Shown piece after piece: positions 37,501 through 47,919 of a stretch of 64,000 bases of DNA. Below the pieces are notes generated by a model that worked only from the letters and a program-made list of their open reading frames with translations, was not told the origin of the DNA and ran no database searches. This DNA is from Acanthosoma haemorrhoidale (Eukaryota; Arthropoda; Insecta; Hemiptera; Acanthosomatidae). Every line of letters begins with the position of its first letter. The stretch's first letter is position 1. The translations under genes were made by a program, and so were the position numbers. The stretch spans positions 39,937,841-40,001,840 of the forward strand of contig OV884009.1 in NCBI GenBank assembly GCA_930367205.1. The letters run 5' to 3'.

Positions 37501-38560
37501 GAAGAAGTTTCAAAAAGTCGGACCCGAGCAAACATCTAAGACCTAGCGGCTGCTGAGAGACCTTGACCACCTTTGTCCAGTCTTTCGTGCAGAGTTAAAT
37601 GCCTTCTGAAAAACAGACAAACCACATTGAACCCTACTGTCAGTGTGCGGGTAAAACAAATAATGTCTATAAAAACTGTACCGATCATTGATCTGGAGCT
37701 CTTTTTACAGCACCTCGCCAAGATCATACCGATCCATCTTCCGCACTCACCTCTCCTGTATTAATATTATTGTAAATTATGGCATTATTGCGAGTTGTAT
37801 AAATTAATATATTGTTTTTATGGATTTACTGTTTTGAGTTCATTAATTTGACAACAAACCGACCAATGAAATACAACTACTTCGTACCTTCGGTAGTATA
37901 TTATCCTTCTTTTTTCTTTACAGAAAATAAGCAAAAATAAAAGCATTTAAGCAGTACTTAAGTAGTACTTGAAAATTCATTATTTGTCATTTACTTAAAA
38001 AAAATCATCTTTTTTTAATGCGTTTTTATTGATCATTATGAAGTATGGAGTACTCCCTACAATACCCATGGCTTCAAATCTGAAACGAATCCAAACTTTT
38101 ACAGATGGGAATGTTCCAAGAACCAGATTACATATGATGCCTTAGAGTAGGCACAAGTTAGAGGCGGCCTTTGGAGATGGCTGCTCATTTGTAGGACATT
38201 CTAGCCATAAAGGGGTTGCCTTTTACCTTTAACAAAATCGGAAGGTATCTGGTAACTTAACAGAGGAGATAAAGAGATAACCCGGGAGTTGAGGACCCCC
38301 TGCTTTGATGAACCTGATGTAAGTACTATGACCCATATTGCACTCGGGATGCACACCGTAAACCTAAGAATTAGTGAAGTATGAAAAGTTTATAAAAGTT
38401 ATTATGAATTATGAAAACACCTTTTGTTGTTACGTTTTGGAAGCTGTTGAAGCATAAATCCGACATAATAGCACTTAGACACGAAATGTTAAAAATTAAG
38501 GGTTTAATTAAGGTTGTGTAAACGATTGTAAAGACAGTTTTCATAAATTTCTTTACATAT
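34540..38560. other. No gene seen; minor repeats
   Basis: AT-rich. Holds CCAAGTAGTCA repeats at 34640-34680 and an 18-bp perfect palindrome at 36243-36260. A short stretch at about 37090-37140 (AAAGGCAGATTGTAATTATAGCACAATAAAG) resembles the jockey 3' terminus and may be a very short + strand insertion. Frames around 36.0-37.7 kb show no domains. Confidence 0.45.
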
Positions 38561-38564
38561 AATC

Positions 38565-38690
38565 TACTTTATTGTGATGCAATTAGTAATTGTGATAAAT
38601 GCTCTCATTCATACCATATTTACAATTTTAATTCACTCGCACATTCATTGTTTACAAACAGCCCAGAAACCTCCCAAATCCACATGTGAT
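38565..38690 (-). mobile_element. Jockey-family 3' end, minus strand
   Basis: Short copy of the family end: CTTTATTGTGATGCAATTAG, TCTCATTCATACCATATTTA, CTCGCACATTCATTG and ACAGCCCAGAAACCTCCC. A 20-base internal segment of the consensus is deleted near the start. No clean target duplication. Confidence 0.75.
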
Positions 38691-40430
38691 GTGATTAGTG
38701 TGCACTGATATCTATCAGCGTCCAATATATTAATTTATGTATCTTACTCAAAATTATAGGAAAACAATATTCTTTAATCCCGTGCAATTCTTTGAAATGC
38801 GACATTTACTCACCATAGAGATGAGTATATTTTACCTGTTGATACAACATTAAATATGGCTTACATCTAAAATTGTATCACTCAATCTAAAAACAGACTG
38901 ACGGGAACACAGAATTGTGAAAAACTAAGGGTTTCTGGTTGTGAATAAACAACGAAATCCCAAAAAATTGGATACCACTATTTTTTTTATTAGAACAATT
39001 TGACTCACCTTGATCAAACTATGAAATTGATATACCCCTTGATGAAAGTTCATCTAAACATATTATTCAGAGACAAAAGGTTTTTTAGTTACCTTGATCG
39101 CAAATGAACAACACCGTTTATTGATGTCATGAATATTAATGGCATGACAAACAAAACTGCCAATCAGAATTTTCAAAAAGGTAACTAACACGGTTTGTAA
39201 TGATGTTCTGACTTTATAATTAAAGGCTGCCGTTTTAATTACAAGAAGTATGAAAACATGCCACGAAACGAACCTAAACGATGTTTACTAGAGTTCAATG
39301 TGCATTTATAACAGTAGAAGTCGATATAAATCATTATAGTTAGTGCAAACTTGGATCCATAAACATGATACCTCCATCATGTATCACGTCATGCCTCCAT
39401 TGGGAGGAAGAACCAAGATTAGTTCTTCATGATTCCAGGAAAAGGAATAGGTATAATGAGGTCCTAACTTTACCTATTTATACAAATCCATGTATGTAAA
39501 GAACACGTTTCGAGTCATCGTATTTCTTAATTTTTAAATCACGGATCACCTGCACGGGGGTCCCAGGTGGAGCAGACAACTGAATGTCGTGACTAGCAGC
39601 TAAAGAGAGAACGGTGAAGTGAAGAGAATTTTGAGTTAAGTTAAGTTAAAGTTTGAATCAATGATTTATGTGGTGAAAAAACAATGTTTGAACTAAAGGC
39701 TTTAAATGTTATTTTTTTTGTTTACAGGTCAAATTTCAACAAATTTTATGTTTGGTATAAAATACTAATAGATACTTTCGGTTAAAAATAGCATTGTAGC
39801 AAATTTTATATTTAAAATGGATAGGTAATAAATACTCTCGTTTACAATGAAACACAATTGAGCCTTCGTTCGGAGAAAAAAAAACATTACTGACATCAAC
39901 TGATTATCGAGATCGATAAAATTTGATCATACCTCTTTCATTTTGTACAAACAGTTGGATAAATACAAGCATTACTCATGCGTTGCGTTAGCAAATAAAG
40001 TGTATTATAATTGTACTGTCTAATCGTTTTCAATTTATAAAATAAAAATGAAAAAGTTTGTACCGAATAAAGAACGAAATTTACACTTATTATACATAGT
40101 GAAATGTCAACGAGCGTTGCTTTCTGTTAACTTAACTCATCTTGAATATAATATTTACAATATTCTGTTCTGTTTTGTATTTAATGAGGGATCTTTTGAG
40201 CATTCTAATTCGAACAGAGGTCGACGGAATGGTGGATTTTAGTCACATTTTTGATAATAAAGGGCCCTTTCGTCTGAGAGACAGGCCCTCCGTTCGCGTT
40301 AAGATCAACTACAGATTAGTTGTCAGGTAGACACCTTGTGCGAATAGATAATGACTATTTGGTTCTCTGTTGGAGGGACACGCGTTAGAAACTGGCTACA
40401 ATTAGCTGTTTAATACAACTTGAGGTTGAG
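38691..40430. other. No gene assigned
   Basis: AT-rich. A 62-codon + frame at 40142-40330 ends in a GC-richer segment (GPFRLRDRPSVRVKINYRLV) that reads like coding sequence, but I cannot assign it and it may be chance. Confidence 0.4.
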
Positions 40431-40935
40431 GCGTTCCCATACGTAGGAAGTAACAAATCCATTAATCATTAATTCCAAAACACCCTTCGTTTCTGGTTAC
40501 GCAAATGCATATTCTCTTAGCAGTCATAAAATCTTATGTAGTACGCTTTAGCTTTACCATGCTTGCCAGATATGTCCCCTTTGTATGTATTTAATTTGTG
40601 TCAATGTTATATGATTTAGTATATGCTGTTAGTTATCATACATACTTTTTCGCTTTTCAATTCAAGTACTTTTAGTTCGCGTACACAGTAATAGTTGGTT
40701 TCTGTATTTGTATTTGAACGAATCTCCGTCATTTCACAGGATTTAATATCCTTCAACCCACGAGCGTGTATATCTCATTCACTTACCCTCCAGCGCGTAC
40801 AATATCCGTAATATCCGCCATGCTTAGGAGCCTTCAATAATCCAATTCCTTCTCACCATCCAGACAGGCGCTAGCTTTGGACCGATTTAGTTACTATAAT
40901 ATATTATCACACTTTCATTTTTTCATTTTTATATT
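40431..40935 (-). repeat. Dispersed repeat X, inverted copy of 50065-50575
   Basis: Reverse complement of the second half of the repeat at 49733-50575. Shared blocks include ACGTAGGAAGTA, AATCATTAATTCCAAAACAC, TTTAGCTTTACCATGCTTGC, CAATGTTATATGATTT and AATATCCTTCAA. No coding sequence is recognised in any copy. The family may be part of a larger unclassified transposon. Confidence 0.75.
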
Positions 40936-40963
40936 TATCTCATTGTCTACTGCACTGCCCCAC

Positions 40964-41034
40964 GAAAAAATCCCTACTCGGATATTACAGATACCCTATC
41001 TCCCAGATCAGAAGTGAGATTAAACGACAGCATG
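40964..41034 (+). repeat. Repeat shared with 43392-43468
   Basis: AATCCCTACTCGG...GATACCCTATC...GAGATTAAACGACAGCATGG matches 43402-43468 and more weakly 48318-48360. Probably a piece of an LTR element. Confidence 0.65.
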
Positions 41035-41782
41035 GCTATATACTACTGCTTCCAGGTAAATTCAAAACTATACTAAATTAGAAAAATTTTCAAATGTAAA
41101 CGTTTCACCTTTGTGCAGTATGTTTAAACAAGTAGGTTTTTTTTTTTAAGAGTTAGATACTCACAGATTACAATGAGCTCTAAAGTATTTGTTTCATGAA
41201 CTCACAACTTCCTTATAGAAAAAAAAAGAGTAAAGTATTGTTGTAATGCCTACTCTATTCAGGATTAATTTAAATTTAGCATTTAAAAAAGGTATAAAAA
41301 TAAATTGAAATATATAATAAGTATATTTAAATCGCAGTTACTAATACGAGTCAGTTTCTATGATTTATATGAGTGTTCGTTATGAAACAATCAGAATGTC
41401 TCAAAAGAAATTATATTGTCAATAATCAATTCATCATCATGATGAAAAGTGTTAAAAAAAATTGAATATTTAGCTTATTGTGAGACAATTTCTCTTAATT
41501 TTACTATATTAGTTATACAATTAAAACCTATCTTTGCTAGAAGTCAATCCTACGAGATCATTTAAATTTTGTATTTCCTCTAGCATTGACGTTTTTCATG
41601 GTCGCTTATATGGGCATAGTTGACTGAATTATCGAAGCTAACTAGATTTTTAGTTATCACTTCTTATTCAGCAAAAAACGCGACAGCCCAAAAAAAAAAG
41701 TGGCGCACTTAGAATAATTCAAATATTTGTTCGTAAAGGAATTATTTCGGCTTTCAATTCTTTTTCAAAATTATTTGTTGTA

Positions 41783-42100
41783 GTAAAAACCATTTGAAGG
41801 GGGCTTTCAAGCGGCTAAATTACGCAAAGTTCTGTTTTACGTAAAATCATGGATTATTCGCGATTTTTTTTTCATTGTCCAACTGGACCACAAATTCCTC
41901 ACTTTTAAAAAACTTCTTCAATAACATTTAAGTCTTTTAACATTTAATTATTCTTTTTTTCTGTCTGGGGGAAGTTGAAGGTAGGGTTGAATGGTCAGCG
42001 TAGGTTCTGCAGTCCATTCTGATGAAAAAAATCGCGAATAATCTATGATTTTACGAACAACAGAACTGGCGTCATTTAGGTCCCTTCAAATGGTTTATAC
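41783..42100. repeat. Inverted repeat pair, ~85-bp arms
   Basis: The left arm 41783-41872 and right arm 42022-42100 are inverted copies carrying ACCATTTGAAGGG, TACGCAAAGTTCTGTT or GACGCCAGTTCTGTT, CGTAAAATCAT and GATTATTCGCGATTTTTTT. About 150 bases separate them. MITE-like or foldback structure; target duplications not found. Confidence 0.75.
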
Positions 42101-42664
42101 AAAAACAAATTCTACTTGTTATTAAAGAAACGTTTGTCTCGTTTACGATACTGGAATTGAGAAAAGTTTTGTAGTGATTGTCGGGTTGGATATCAAATAT
42201 CCCCAAAGTAGGGAGGAGACGCCCGCCGCGGGCTAGGGTCACCGCAACCTCTAGCCGCCGTCCGGCAAGCGCCTTGAAAGAGATAAGACGGTGAACTGAC
42301 CTGTGGTCGTTCACCCTGGATGGCGGCCGACTCGGCGGGTAGCTTAATTCGTTTTGATCTGACTCCATAAGATCTTAGAAGGTGTGCCCCGACAAAGCAC
42401 TATGTTCAGGAGAAGAGGAACAGGGTAGGTTTATAGTTAGTTTATGTGGTCTTGGAATGACCACGAATTCACACTCGGTATCTAAGGGTCGGTGAAAACC
42501 ATCCGGATCCCCAAGGCGAGTGTAAACTGGAGAGAAGCAGACTGGATTTCTTTGGGAGACGCTACTAGGTAAAGTTTGTAGGAACACGGCAACCGTCGTT
42601 TGCGAGGGAGAGGTCTCTCCCAAGGAGGTGCTAGTTTTAGCGAGACGAAGGGAAAGATTCCCAT
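42072..42664 (-). pseudogene. gag-like ORF of an LTR element (unassigned), copy 1
   Basis: Minus-strand coding remnant spread over more than one frame. The segment KLYLVASPKEIQ...TLALG, then after a frame change DPDGFHRPLDTECEFVVIP, matches the copy at 45967-46215 (ELYLVVSPPVTQ, KLALWDPDGF, EYEFVVIP). Past a stop at about 42375 the reading continues for another 98 codons (MESDQNELSYPPSRPPS...). Both copies lie just downstream, in minus orientation, of a TATA-containing leader, the position of gag in LTR elements. I recognise no domain; gag is inferred only from position. Confidence 0.4.
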
Positions 42665-42960
42665 ATGGAAGGTGTGGGGTCTGACAACGCCAGACTAAAA
42701 CATAGTGAGGTTAGGAGAGAGAGATGCAGAGGTAGTTGACTGAGAAGGCCATGGTTTGAGTAGAGCAGCAAGCGCCAGTGCAAAGAGAGAGGGTGAGAGA
42801 GAGAGTGAAAGAGCAGTGTTCCAAGTGCTGGTTCTGTACGTTCTGGCTTCTGCAAGACGGGGCGGTTATATAGGCAGGTCAGCCGTGGTGGGGATGGTTC
42901 CCCCAACTGCGGCTGTTTCTCCTACTAGCTTCTCCCCCCTCTCTGACTGACTTCATAAGC
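42665..42960 (-). promoter_or_regulatory. LTR/leader with TATA box, copy 1
   Basis: Read on the minus strand: TATATAA at 42866-42873 in a GC-rich context, then a CT-rich leader with CTCTCT repeats, then CCTCTGCATCTCTCTCTCCTA, which is shared with the copy at 46215-46560. It lies directly upstream of the gag-like remnant. It is probably the promoter part of an LTR plus 5' leader; LTR ends were not fixed. Confidence 0.5.
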
Positions 42961-43210
42961 TTTATTATAAAAATATGGAAACATAGATAGATATTTTCTG
43001 GGCCGAGAAGAGGGGAACTACGAATTATTCGTAATTAAGAGGTTGACACAACAGTTATATATTGTTAGCTTCATATTCAACAAAAAACGTGACAACCTTA
43101 AAAAAACACGCATTCCCTGTTCGGGATTGGACAATAAGGCAAATTATATTTTCTATTGCATTTGTGGTTTACTATCACTTCATCAGGTTTCATGACATTA
43201 TTTGCGCACG

Positions 43211-43226
43211 CGTGTGTGTGTGTGTG
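43211..43226. repeat. (GT)n microsatellite
   Basis: A short run of alternating G and T between CGC and CCGG. Confidence 0.85.
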
Positions 43227-43233
43227 CCGGATA

Positions 43234-43470
43234 GCACCCTGAGTTAGATTGTCTGTTGGAAGGCCCAGTGGATTTATTCTGGTGTGGACACTGGTAGTGT
43301 ACATACTGTTGTCAAGGGAGCCCGCCTTATTGCTATTCTACTCTACTGTTTATAGTTCATGAAATAGTAATATCAGTTATTCTAAACAGTGTTTTTATTA
43401 TTAATCCCTACTCGGCTACTTCTGATACCCCATCACCCGGATCAAAAGGGGTATTAAACGACAGCATGCC
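43234..43470 (+). repeat. Possible LTR, left copy
   Basis: 43234-43360 (GCACCCTGAGTTAG ... CTCTACTGTTTATAGTTCAT) recurs in the same orientation at 47920-48052, and 43402-43440 recurs weakly at about 48325-48360. Two direct repeats about 4.7 kb apart, with + strand integrase pieces between them, suit the two LTRs of a decayed Gypsy-type element. Termini and target duplication were not identified. Confidence 0.5.
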
Positions 43471-44340
43471 CCCTCATGATCAGCAAGCTACTCCGGGGCC
43501 AAGGATAAATATTTTGGAAACCCATGCCCGACAAAACTAGTGTGGTATATGGAATAGCTAATCAGAGAATTGGCAAACCCAAGTGAGTGAAAACCTATAA
43601 TCCTCAAGTGCCAGTTGCGCACCCGAAACTAAGTTGGTGTGCACAGCAGATATTGATAATAGAGACAAGATTTGTAAGAAACTTCGCGTTCTTTATATGA
43701 ATACGATAAACAATTTTTGTCAACATTAATTTCTAAATTTTCAGATGAATTTTTAATTTTAATTGGCCGTGAAATAGTTTCTCGAAAATTTAACAGGCTT
43801 ATAGCTGAAAATGATTGCATTTTACAGTGCACTGGAAATTATAAGATCAATAAGTTTATTGGTCTATATAAAACTGTGGACTACCCAAAATTCATTTGCT
43901 CAAACCCTAGAAAGCATAACCAATTCGAGAAGTTTTAAAGTTTATAAAAGTCAACTAGTTAATAATATCCATGTTGACAATAATAGTGATAGGTAAATTG
44001 TCATACTGAAAACTAGAAATTATGGACGAAAACATTAGTTTACTGGTAAATCCTAATGGCGTGGGCTTAAAGAACCTTTCTAGGAACCAGTAAGCTACTC
44101 GAACGGTAGTCACTCATCCTCAACCTTCTTAGAAGCACTCTAGCAGTCTTAATGCAAAGCTGCCTCTCAAAGATTACACTAACTCATAAACTTGAATCAT
44201 CTGTAGTTCTAGGAATATTGAATCCCGGAAAACCTCAGCCAAAGGCATACAGAAGGACCCTATCAATAGTCAATAATAAAGTATCTTATATTCCATTCAT
44301 TTAGGATGGAAGAAAGCTTTAGACACTCATAATCATTCAA

Positions 44341-44685
44341 GAATATTTTTGAGATTTATTTGAGGATATGTCTAAATTAGTGAAAAAAATTGTTGAGAAC
44401 TGTGTGACATATAAGATGGGTTAATCGAGATTCAGGAGTGTGTCAAGAAGAATATCACCTGATACTTACGGTTCCTGAACTATGGCAAAACGTTCATTTA
44501 GATATCTTAGGAAAATTAAGTGGAAAAAGCGATAGATATGACTATCTTTATGTCTTTACGAAAAATGTACGAAATATTGTCTTCTCTTCCTTACTCATAA
44601 ATTAAAAGCTAACAATGCCCTCAAAGCTTTACCCCATTCTACTTAATTATTTGGTCACATGACACGACTCGTCATAGATCATAGA
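44341..44685 (+). pseudogene. Gypsy-type integrase, N-terminal and core part
   Basis: Translation in shifting frames gives MSKLVKKIVENCVTYKMG, matching the end of the HHCC zinc-binding domain (second cysteine of the CxxC pair changed to tyrosine). After stops comes VPELWQNVHLDILGKLSGKS and YDYLYVFT, the first strand of the DDE core with its first aspartate in HLDILG. It ends at ANNALKAL near 44630 and is cut at 44686 by an LTR-like insertion. An intact integrase would join the LTR ends to target DNA in the nucleus; this copy is dead. The rest lies at 45058-45260 and 46754-46995. Confidence 0.75.
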
Positions 44686-45057
44686 CAGTTAAATAATCTT
44701 TGTAGAGGAGAGTATTTTAAAAGAAAAGAAAGAAAAGCTTTATTATGAAGTACAAGCAAAACACTGGTATATACAAATATTAAGAGTTCCGCTACTACAT
44801 ACTACTGGGTGGGATGTTGAGGAACGAGTGTCGGTGAACAAGTGGGGATTGGGGCTAAAGCTGAGACATATGTGTATAAGAGAAGGGTAGTTCCGGGAAT
44901 TGGGATGGAGGTCTTGGAAGGAATGCAGTTTGTTACTTAAAAATATCAATGACTTCCATGAAGTCACGAGGCAGGTATACAGTTCTGCTCAACCCCCTTC
45001 TACTTTTAGCATTGTAAATAATGTTAGCATTACAATATTCTTAGCAATATATAACTG
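44686..45057 (+). mobile_element. LTR-like repeat, copy 2
   Basis: Full-length 372-bp member running from CAGTTAAATAATCTTTG to CAATATATAACTG. It divides the integrase gene. The 4-bp flanks (AGAC left, GAAG right) do not match, so it is not a simple solo-LTR insertion or has been rearranged. A T-rich AATAAA-containing stretch on the minus strand suggests the LTR reads in that direction. Confidence 0.7.
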
Positions 45058-45260
45058 AAGATGGTTTACAACCCGCGATTTTCAAGTATTTTGTTCTAAT
45101 GCTCAAATAGATAGACTGGAAACGGTCATTGAACTTGCTTTTAATTCTACACCTCATCGTGTAACACCGGTATCACCTATGGCATTAATGCTTGGAAAGG
45201 TGTCTCGACCTTGTAAATGTATGTGGCTGGAGAGCATGTCATTGGGAATTTTCAGATAGA
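45058..45260 (+). pseudogene. Gypsy-type integrase, C-terminal core part
   Basis: Starts DGLQPAIFKYF, matching the block around the second catalytic aspartate (usually DNGxQF), then after a stop IDRLETVIELAFNSTPH and VTPVSPMALMLGK, the conserved end of the Gypsy core (YNxTPHxxTxxSPxxLxxG). The reading then decays. Bases 45063-45140 recur inverted at 45507-45620. Confidence 0.75.
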
Positions 45261-45436
45261 TTTAAAAAAAATATGAGGTCAAGTGGCTCCGAAAATTATT
45301 CATTTCGGGTCGTCACGAGGGGGTGCTTAGTTACCCTAGTCCTAGTGACGAAGTAAGGGTTGATTAGGCTATGACCTGGACAATTGCTTCATGACGAGTG
45401 CTACTACTTTACTATCTGACTACATATCTGATAGGT

Positions 45437-45506
45437 ATGTGCCCCAACAGTGCACTATGTTCAGCAGAAGAGGTATAGGGTAGGTATTGTAGGTAGTTTA
45501 TGTGGT
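45437..45506 (-). pseudogene. gag-like remnant, copy 2, distal part
   Basis: Matches 42385-42445 (GCACTATGTTCAG...GAAGAGG...GGGTAGGT...AGTTTATGTGGT), the downstream part of the gag-like region of copy 1. It is separated from the main part at 45967 by an inverted integrase fragment and a solo LTR. Confidence 0.55.
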
Positions 45507-45627
45507 TCAATGACCGTTTCCAGTCTATCTACTTGAACATTGACTTGACTGGAACCCGTGGGAATAAAATGAAGATCTTTTTGAGCATTAGAACAAAATA
45601 CTTGAAAATTGCGGGTTGTAAAGTATC
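45507..45627 (-). pseudogene. Inverted integrase fragment
   Basis: Reverse complement of 45063-45140 (TTCAATGACCGTTTCCAGTC ... TTGAAAATTGCGGGTTGTAAA), with about 40 extra bases in the middle. It lies between two parts of the minus-strand gag-like sequence and directly next to a solo LTR. Confidence 0.75.
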
Positions 45628-45631
45628 GTTG

Positions 45632-45966
45632 AGTTAAATAATCTCTGTTGAGGAGAGTCTTTTAAAAGAAAAGAAAGCTTCATTATGAAGTACAAGCAAA
45701 ACATTGGCATATACAAATATTAAGAGTTATGTTACTACATACTGGGTGGAGGGTTTAGGGACGTGTTGGGAACAAGTGGTCTGGGGCTAAAGCCGAGGAT
45801 AATTCTTGGAATTGGGAGGGAGGCCTTTAAGGGATGCAGTTTCTTACTTAAAAATATCAGTGACTTCCATAAAGTCACGAGGCAGGTTTACACTAAAAGG
45901 GTCTTGCTTCTACTTTTAGCATTATAACAGTATAATAATATAATATTATCATTACAATACTTAGCA
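45632..45966 (+). mobile_element. Solo LTR, 335 bp, with 4-bp target duplication
   Basis: Starts AGTTAAATAATCTCTG and ends GCATTATATAACT, with GTTG on both sides (45628-45631 and 45967-45970). AGT...ACT termini and 4-bp duplications are known for LTRs of the gypsy/errantivirus group. The right flank continues as GTTGGAATGACCAC, homologous to CTTGGAATGACCAC at 42450 in the uninterrupted copy, so an insertion into the gag-like region is well supported. This copy defines the ends of the four-member family. Confidence 0.75.
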
Positions 45967-46215
45967 TTATATAACTGTTGGAATGACCACAAATTCATAT
46001 TCGGTATCTGAATCATCAGTATCGGTATCGGGTAGGCGAAAACCGTCCGGATCCCAAAGGGCAAGTTTGGACCGGAGAAAGGCAGTCTGGGTCACTGGGG
46101 GAGACACTACTAGGTAAAGTTCGTAGGGCCCCAGGTGACCGTTGTCCGCAACGAAGAAATCCTCCAAGGAGGTGCTAGTTTTAGTGAGACGGAAAGGAAA
46201 GTGTGGGGTCTGACA
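45967..46215 (-). pseudogene. gag-like ORF of an LTR element (unassigned), copy 2
   Basis: A minus-strand frame open from 46167, and homologous further upstream (FPFRLTKTSTSLEDFF), carries ELYLVVSPPVTQ, KLALWDPDGF and EYEFVVIP shared with copy 1 at 42.4-42.6 kb. The downstream end is cut by the solo LTR. No known domain recognised; a catalytic role is not indicated. It is followed on its 5' side by a TATA-containing leader. Confidence 0.45.
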
Positions 46216-46560
46216 AGGTCGGGCTAAAACATAACGATGTTAGGAAAGAGAGATGCTGAGGTTTTCATAAATGAGAAGCCCAAATCTAGAAACATCAGTG
46301 CAGCTGCAAGTACCAGTCCAGAAAGCCGTAGTTGGAATGACTTATCGGCTAAAACTAGTGGGTATATATAACCCCAAGTATCCAACGGGCTGGGGTTTTA
46401 TTCTAGCCAATCGCGTCCAGCCAATGGGGCGAGGTTTTATTCTGACCCACCTCATCACAGGGTTGTGGGGGTGAATGGTCTAGACCAGGACCCACCAAGC
46501 CCCAGGAGCTAGCTACCTGACTCCTTCTGCAGGGGCTTCTGAACTAGTTTTTTGCAGCTG
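46216..46560 (-). promoter_or_regulatory. LTR/leader with TATA and CCAAT boxes, copy 2
   Basis: On the minus strand, two ATTGG motifs (CCAAT on +, near 46408 and 46421), a TATATATA box at 46363-46370, then a leader with CAGCATCTCTCTTTCCTAACA homologous to copy 1. Two diverged direct repeats with AGAATAAAACC and CAGCCCGTTGG or CGCCCCATTGG lie upstream of the TATA box. This is the layout of an LTR promoter driving the gag-like region. Confidence 0.55.
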
Positions 46561-46753
46561 CATTTTTTATTGTTTACAATATTTACACTGATGACTTATG
46601 GTTTGGTAATATTATTTACATTTGTTTAAATTAATTACAACATATTATAACTAATTTACAATGTATATATAAGTTAACATGTGAGACAGGATTATTGTAA
46701 ACAATAATAGAGAGTGGGGGCTAATCCTCACTCATACTGTATATACTGTAAAC

Positions 46754-46995
46754 AGTTTGGTAAAAGTTTTCCCCTTCCTAATAGGAAATTTAGTTTATCT
46801 TTAGCAAGAAGAGAGGAACCAATTAAAATTTGATCCGAAGTATAAAGACCATATAAAAGTTATTATGATATTGCCTAATAATCTATATGAGTTACAATCT
46901 ATCGATGCCAAATGCAGATACAAATTTTCACCTGTGCGTTTACGAAAGGTTCCAGATCCCTGTGATCTTCCACTAAAATCTGTGGTGATAATGAC
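46754..46995 (+). pseudogene. Gypsy-type integrase C-terminal domain
   Basis: FGKSFPLPNRKFSLSLARRE, a frameshift, then DPKYKDHIKVIMILPNNLYE and LRKVPDP. This matches the GPY/F-type C-terminal domain of Gypsy integrases (a lysine-rich segment, then 'xKYxGPYxVxxxxxNxYxL'). It is in the same orientation as the pieces at 44.3-45.3 kb, so they are probably one gene split by later insertions between 45.27 and 46.75 kb. Confidence 0.65.
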
Positions 46996-47270
46996 AGTCA
47001 AAACTCTACTTTTTGCTTCTATGACTTGACTTTCAATGCTATTGATGTGTTAATTTACTTTCAATGTTTGGTAATATCGATTGATTAGTGATTTTTGCTG
47101 TGTTTGTTGGTATTTGTAGGCAGATTCTTGTAGGGAATCCAATGTGACTTGCCGAGGCATGCCAATACTTACTATATTTGCATTCCCTTTTCGGGCAGAG
47201 TAGGTCGAGACAGACCGAGGAGCAATTGATCAATCAATTGATGTTACATTCTGAAAGTTTATTATGAGTT

Positions 47271-47405
47271 TAGTACTTTTCCTGGCATGAAAGGTACCTG
47301 GTGTAATGGTGTGTCGCCTGAATTGTTTATAATAAATTTAGTACTTTTTCCTAGTATGGAAGGTACCTGATGTAATAGGGTGTCACATATGCGTGTCACC
47401 AGAAT
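47271..47405 (+). repeat. Diverged tandem duplication, period ~68 bp
   Basis: TAGTACTTTTCCTGGCATGA, AAGGTACCTGGTGTAATGG, GTGTCGCC and then TAGTACTTTTTCCTAGTATG, AAGGTACCTGATGTAATAGG, GTGTCAC. It lies downstream of the integrase C-terminal domain, where a polypurine tract/LTR junction is expected. Confidence 0.7.
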
Positions 47406-47919
47406 TAGGCATTGTATGATACATTTGTCAATGTGAGCTTGTTGGGTTTACTTTATTTGCGATATCAAAGAACTACCATTATTGTTATTGTTTAAGGAGA
47501 ACTTGATTTTAAAAGTATTTTGACAGTCTTGGACCTTTCTCCTTTTGTCGAGACACCTTTGATCTCTTATATTATTTCATTATTATTACTATTTATATAT
47601 TTTACTCCCTCGTGTTATATGTTTCTATTACTATGTATTGTTCATTTACTTAACCATTTCTATGTAAACAAATAATACAATGTCTATTAATTAAAGTTTC
47701 TTTTTATTGAATATGAATAACAATGAACTGCTTTTCATAACTAGCAACGTATAACACAAAATCCTATACAGTGGTAATATTTGTTATAAATTAAGAACTG
47801 TTGCCGCATCACGGATCCTTTTACAGAGTCAGACAAATTTCCAGGGTGGCCGTCTGGGCGTGGCAAATCAGCAGATCTAAAAATGCAAGAATACGATAAA
47901 AGCGACTCACCTCGCGGCA

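Noticed and set aside
37335..37570. Overlapping 66- and 71-codon minus frames
   Set aside because: Two frames over the same GC-moderate DNA with no motif; neither can be preferred.
40142..40330. Frame ending GPFRLRDRPSVRVKINYRLV as a possible exon
   Set aside because: No splice-site support, no recognised family; kept only as an unassigned stretch.
42756..42950. 64-codon + frame
   Set aside because: It lies opposite the minus-strand LTR/leader and is explained by its GA-rich repeats.
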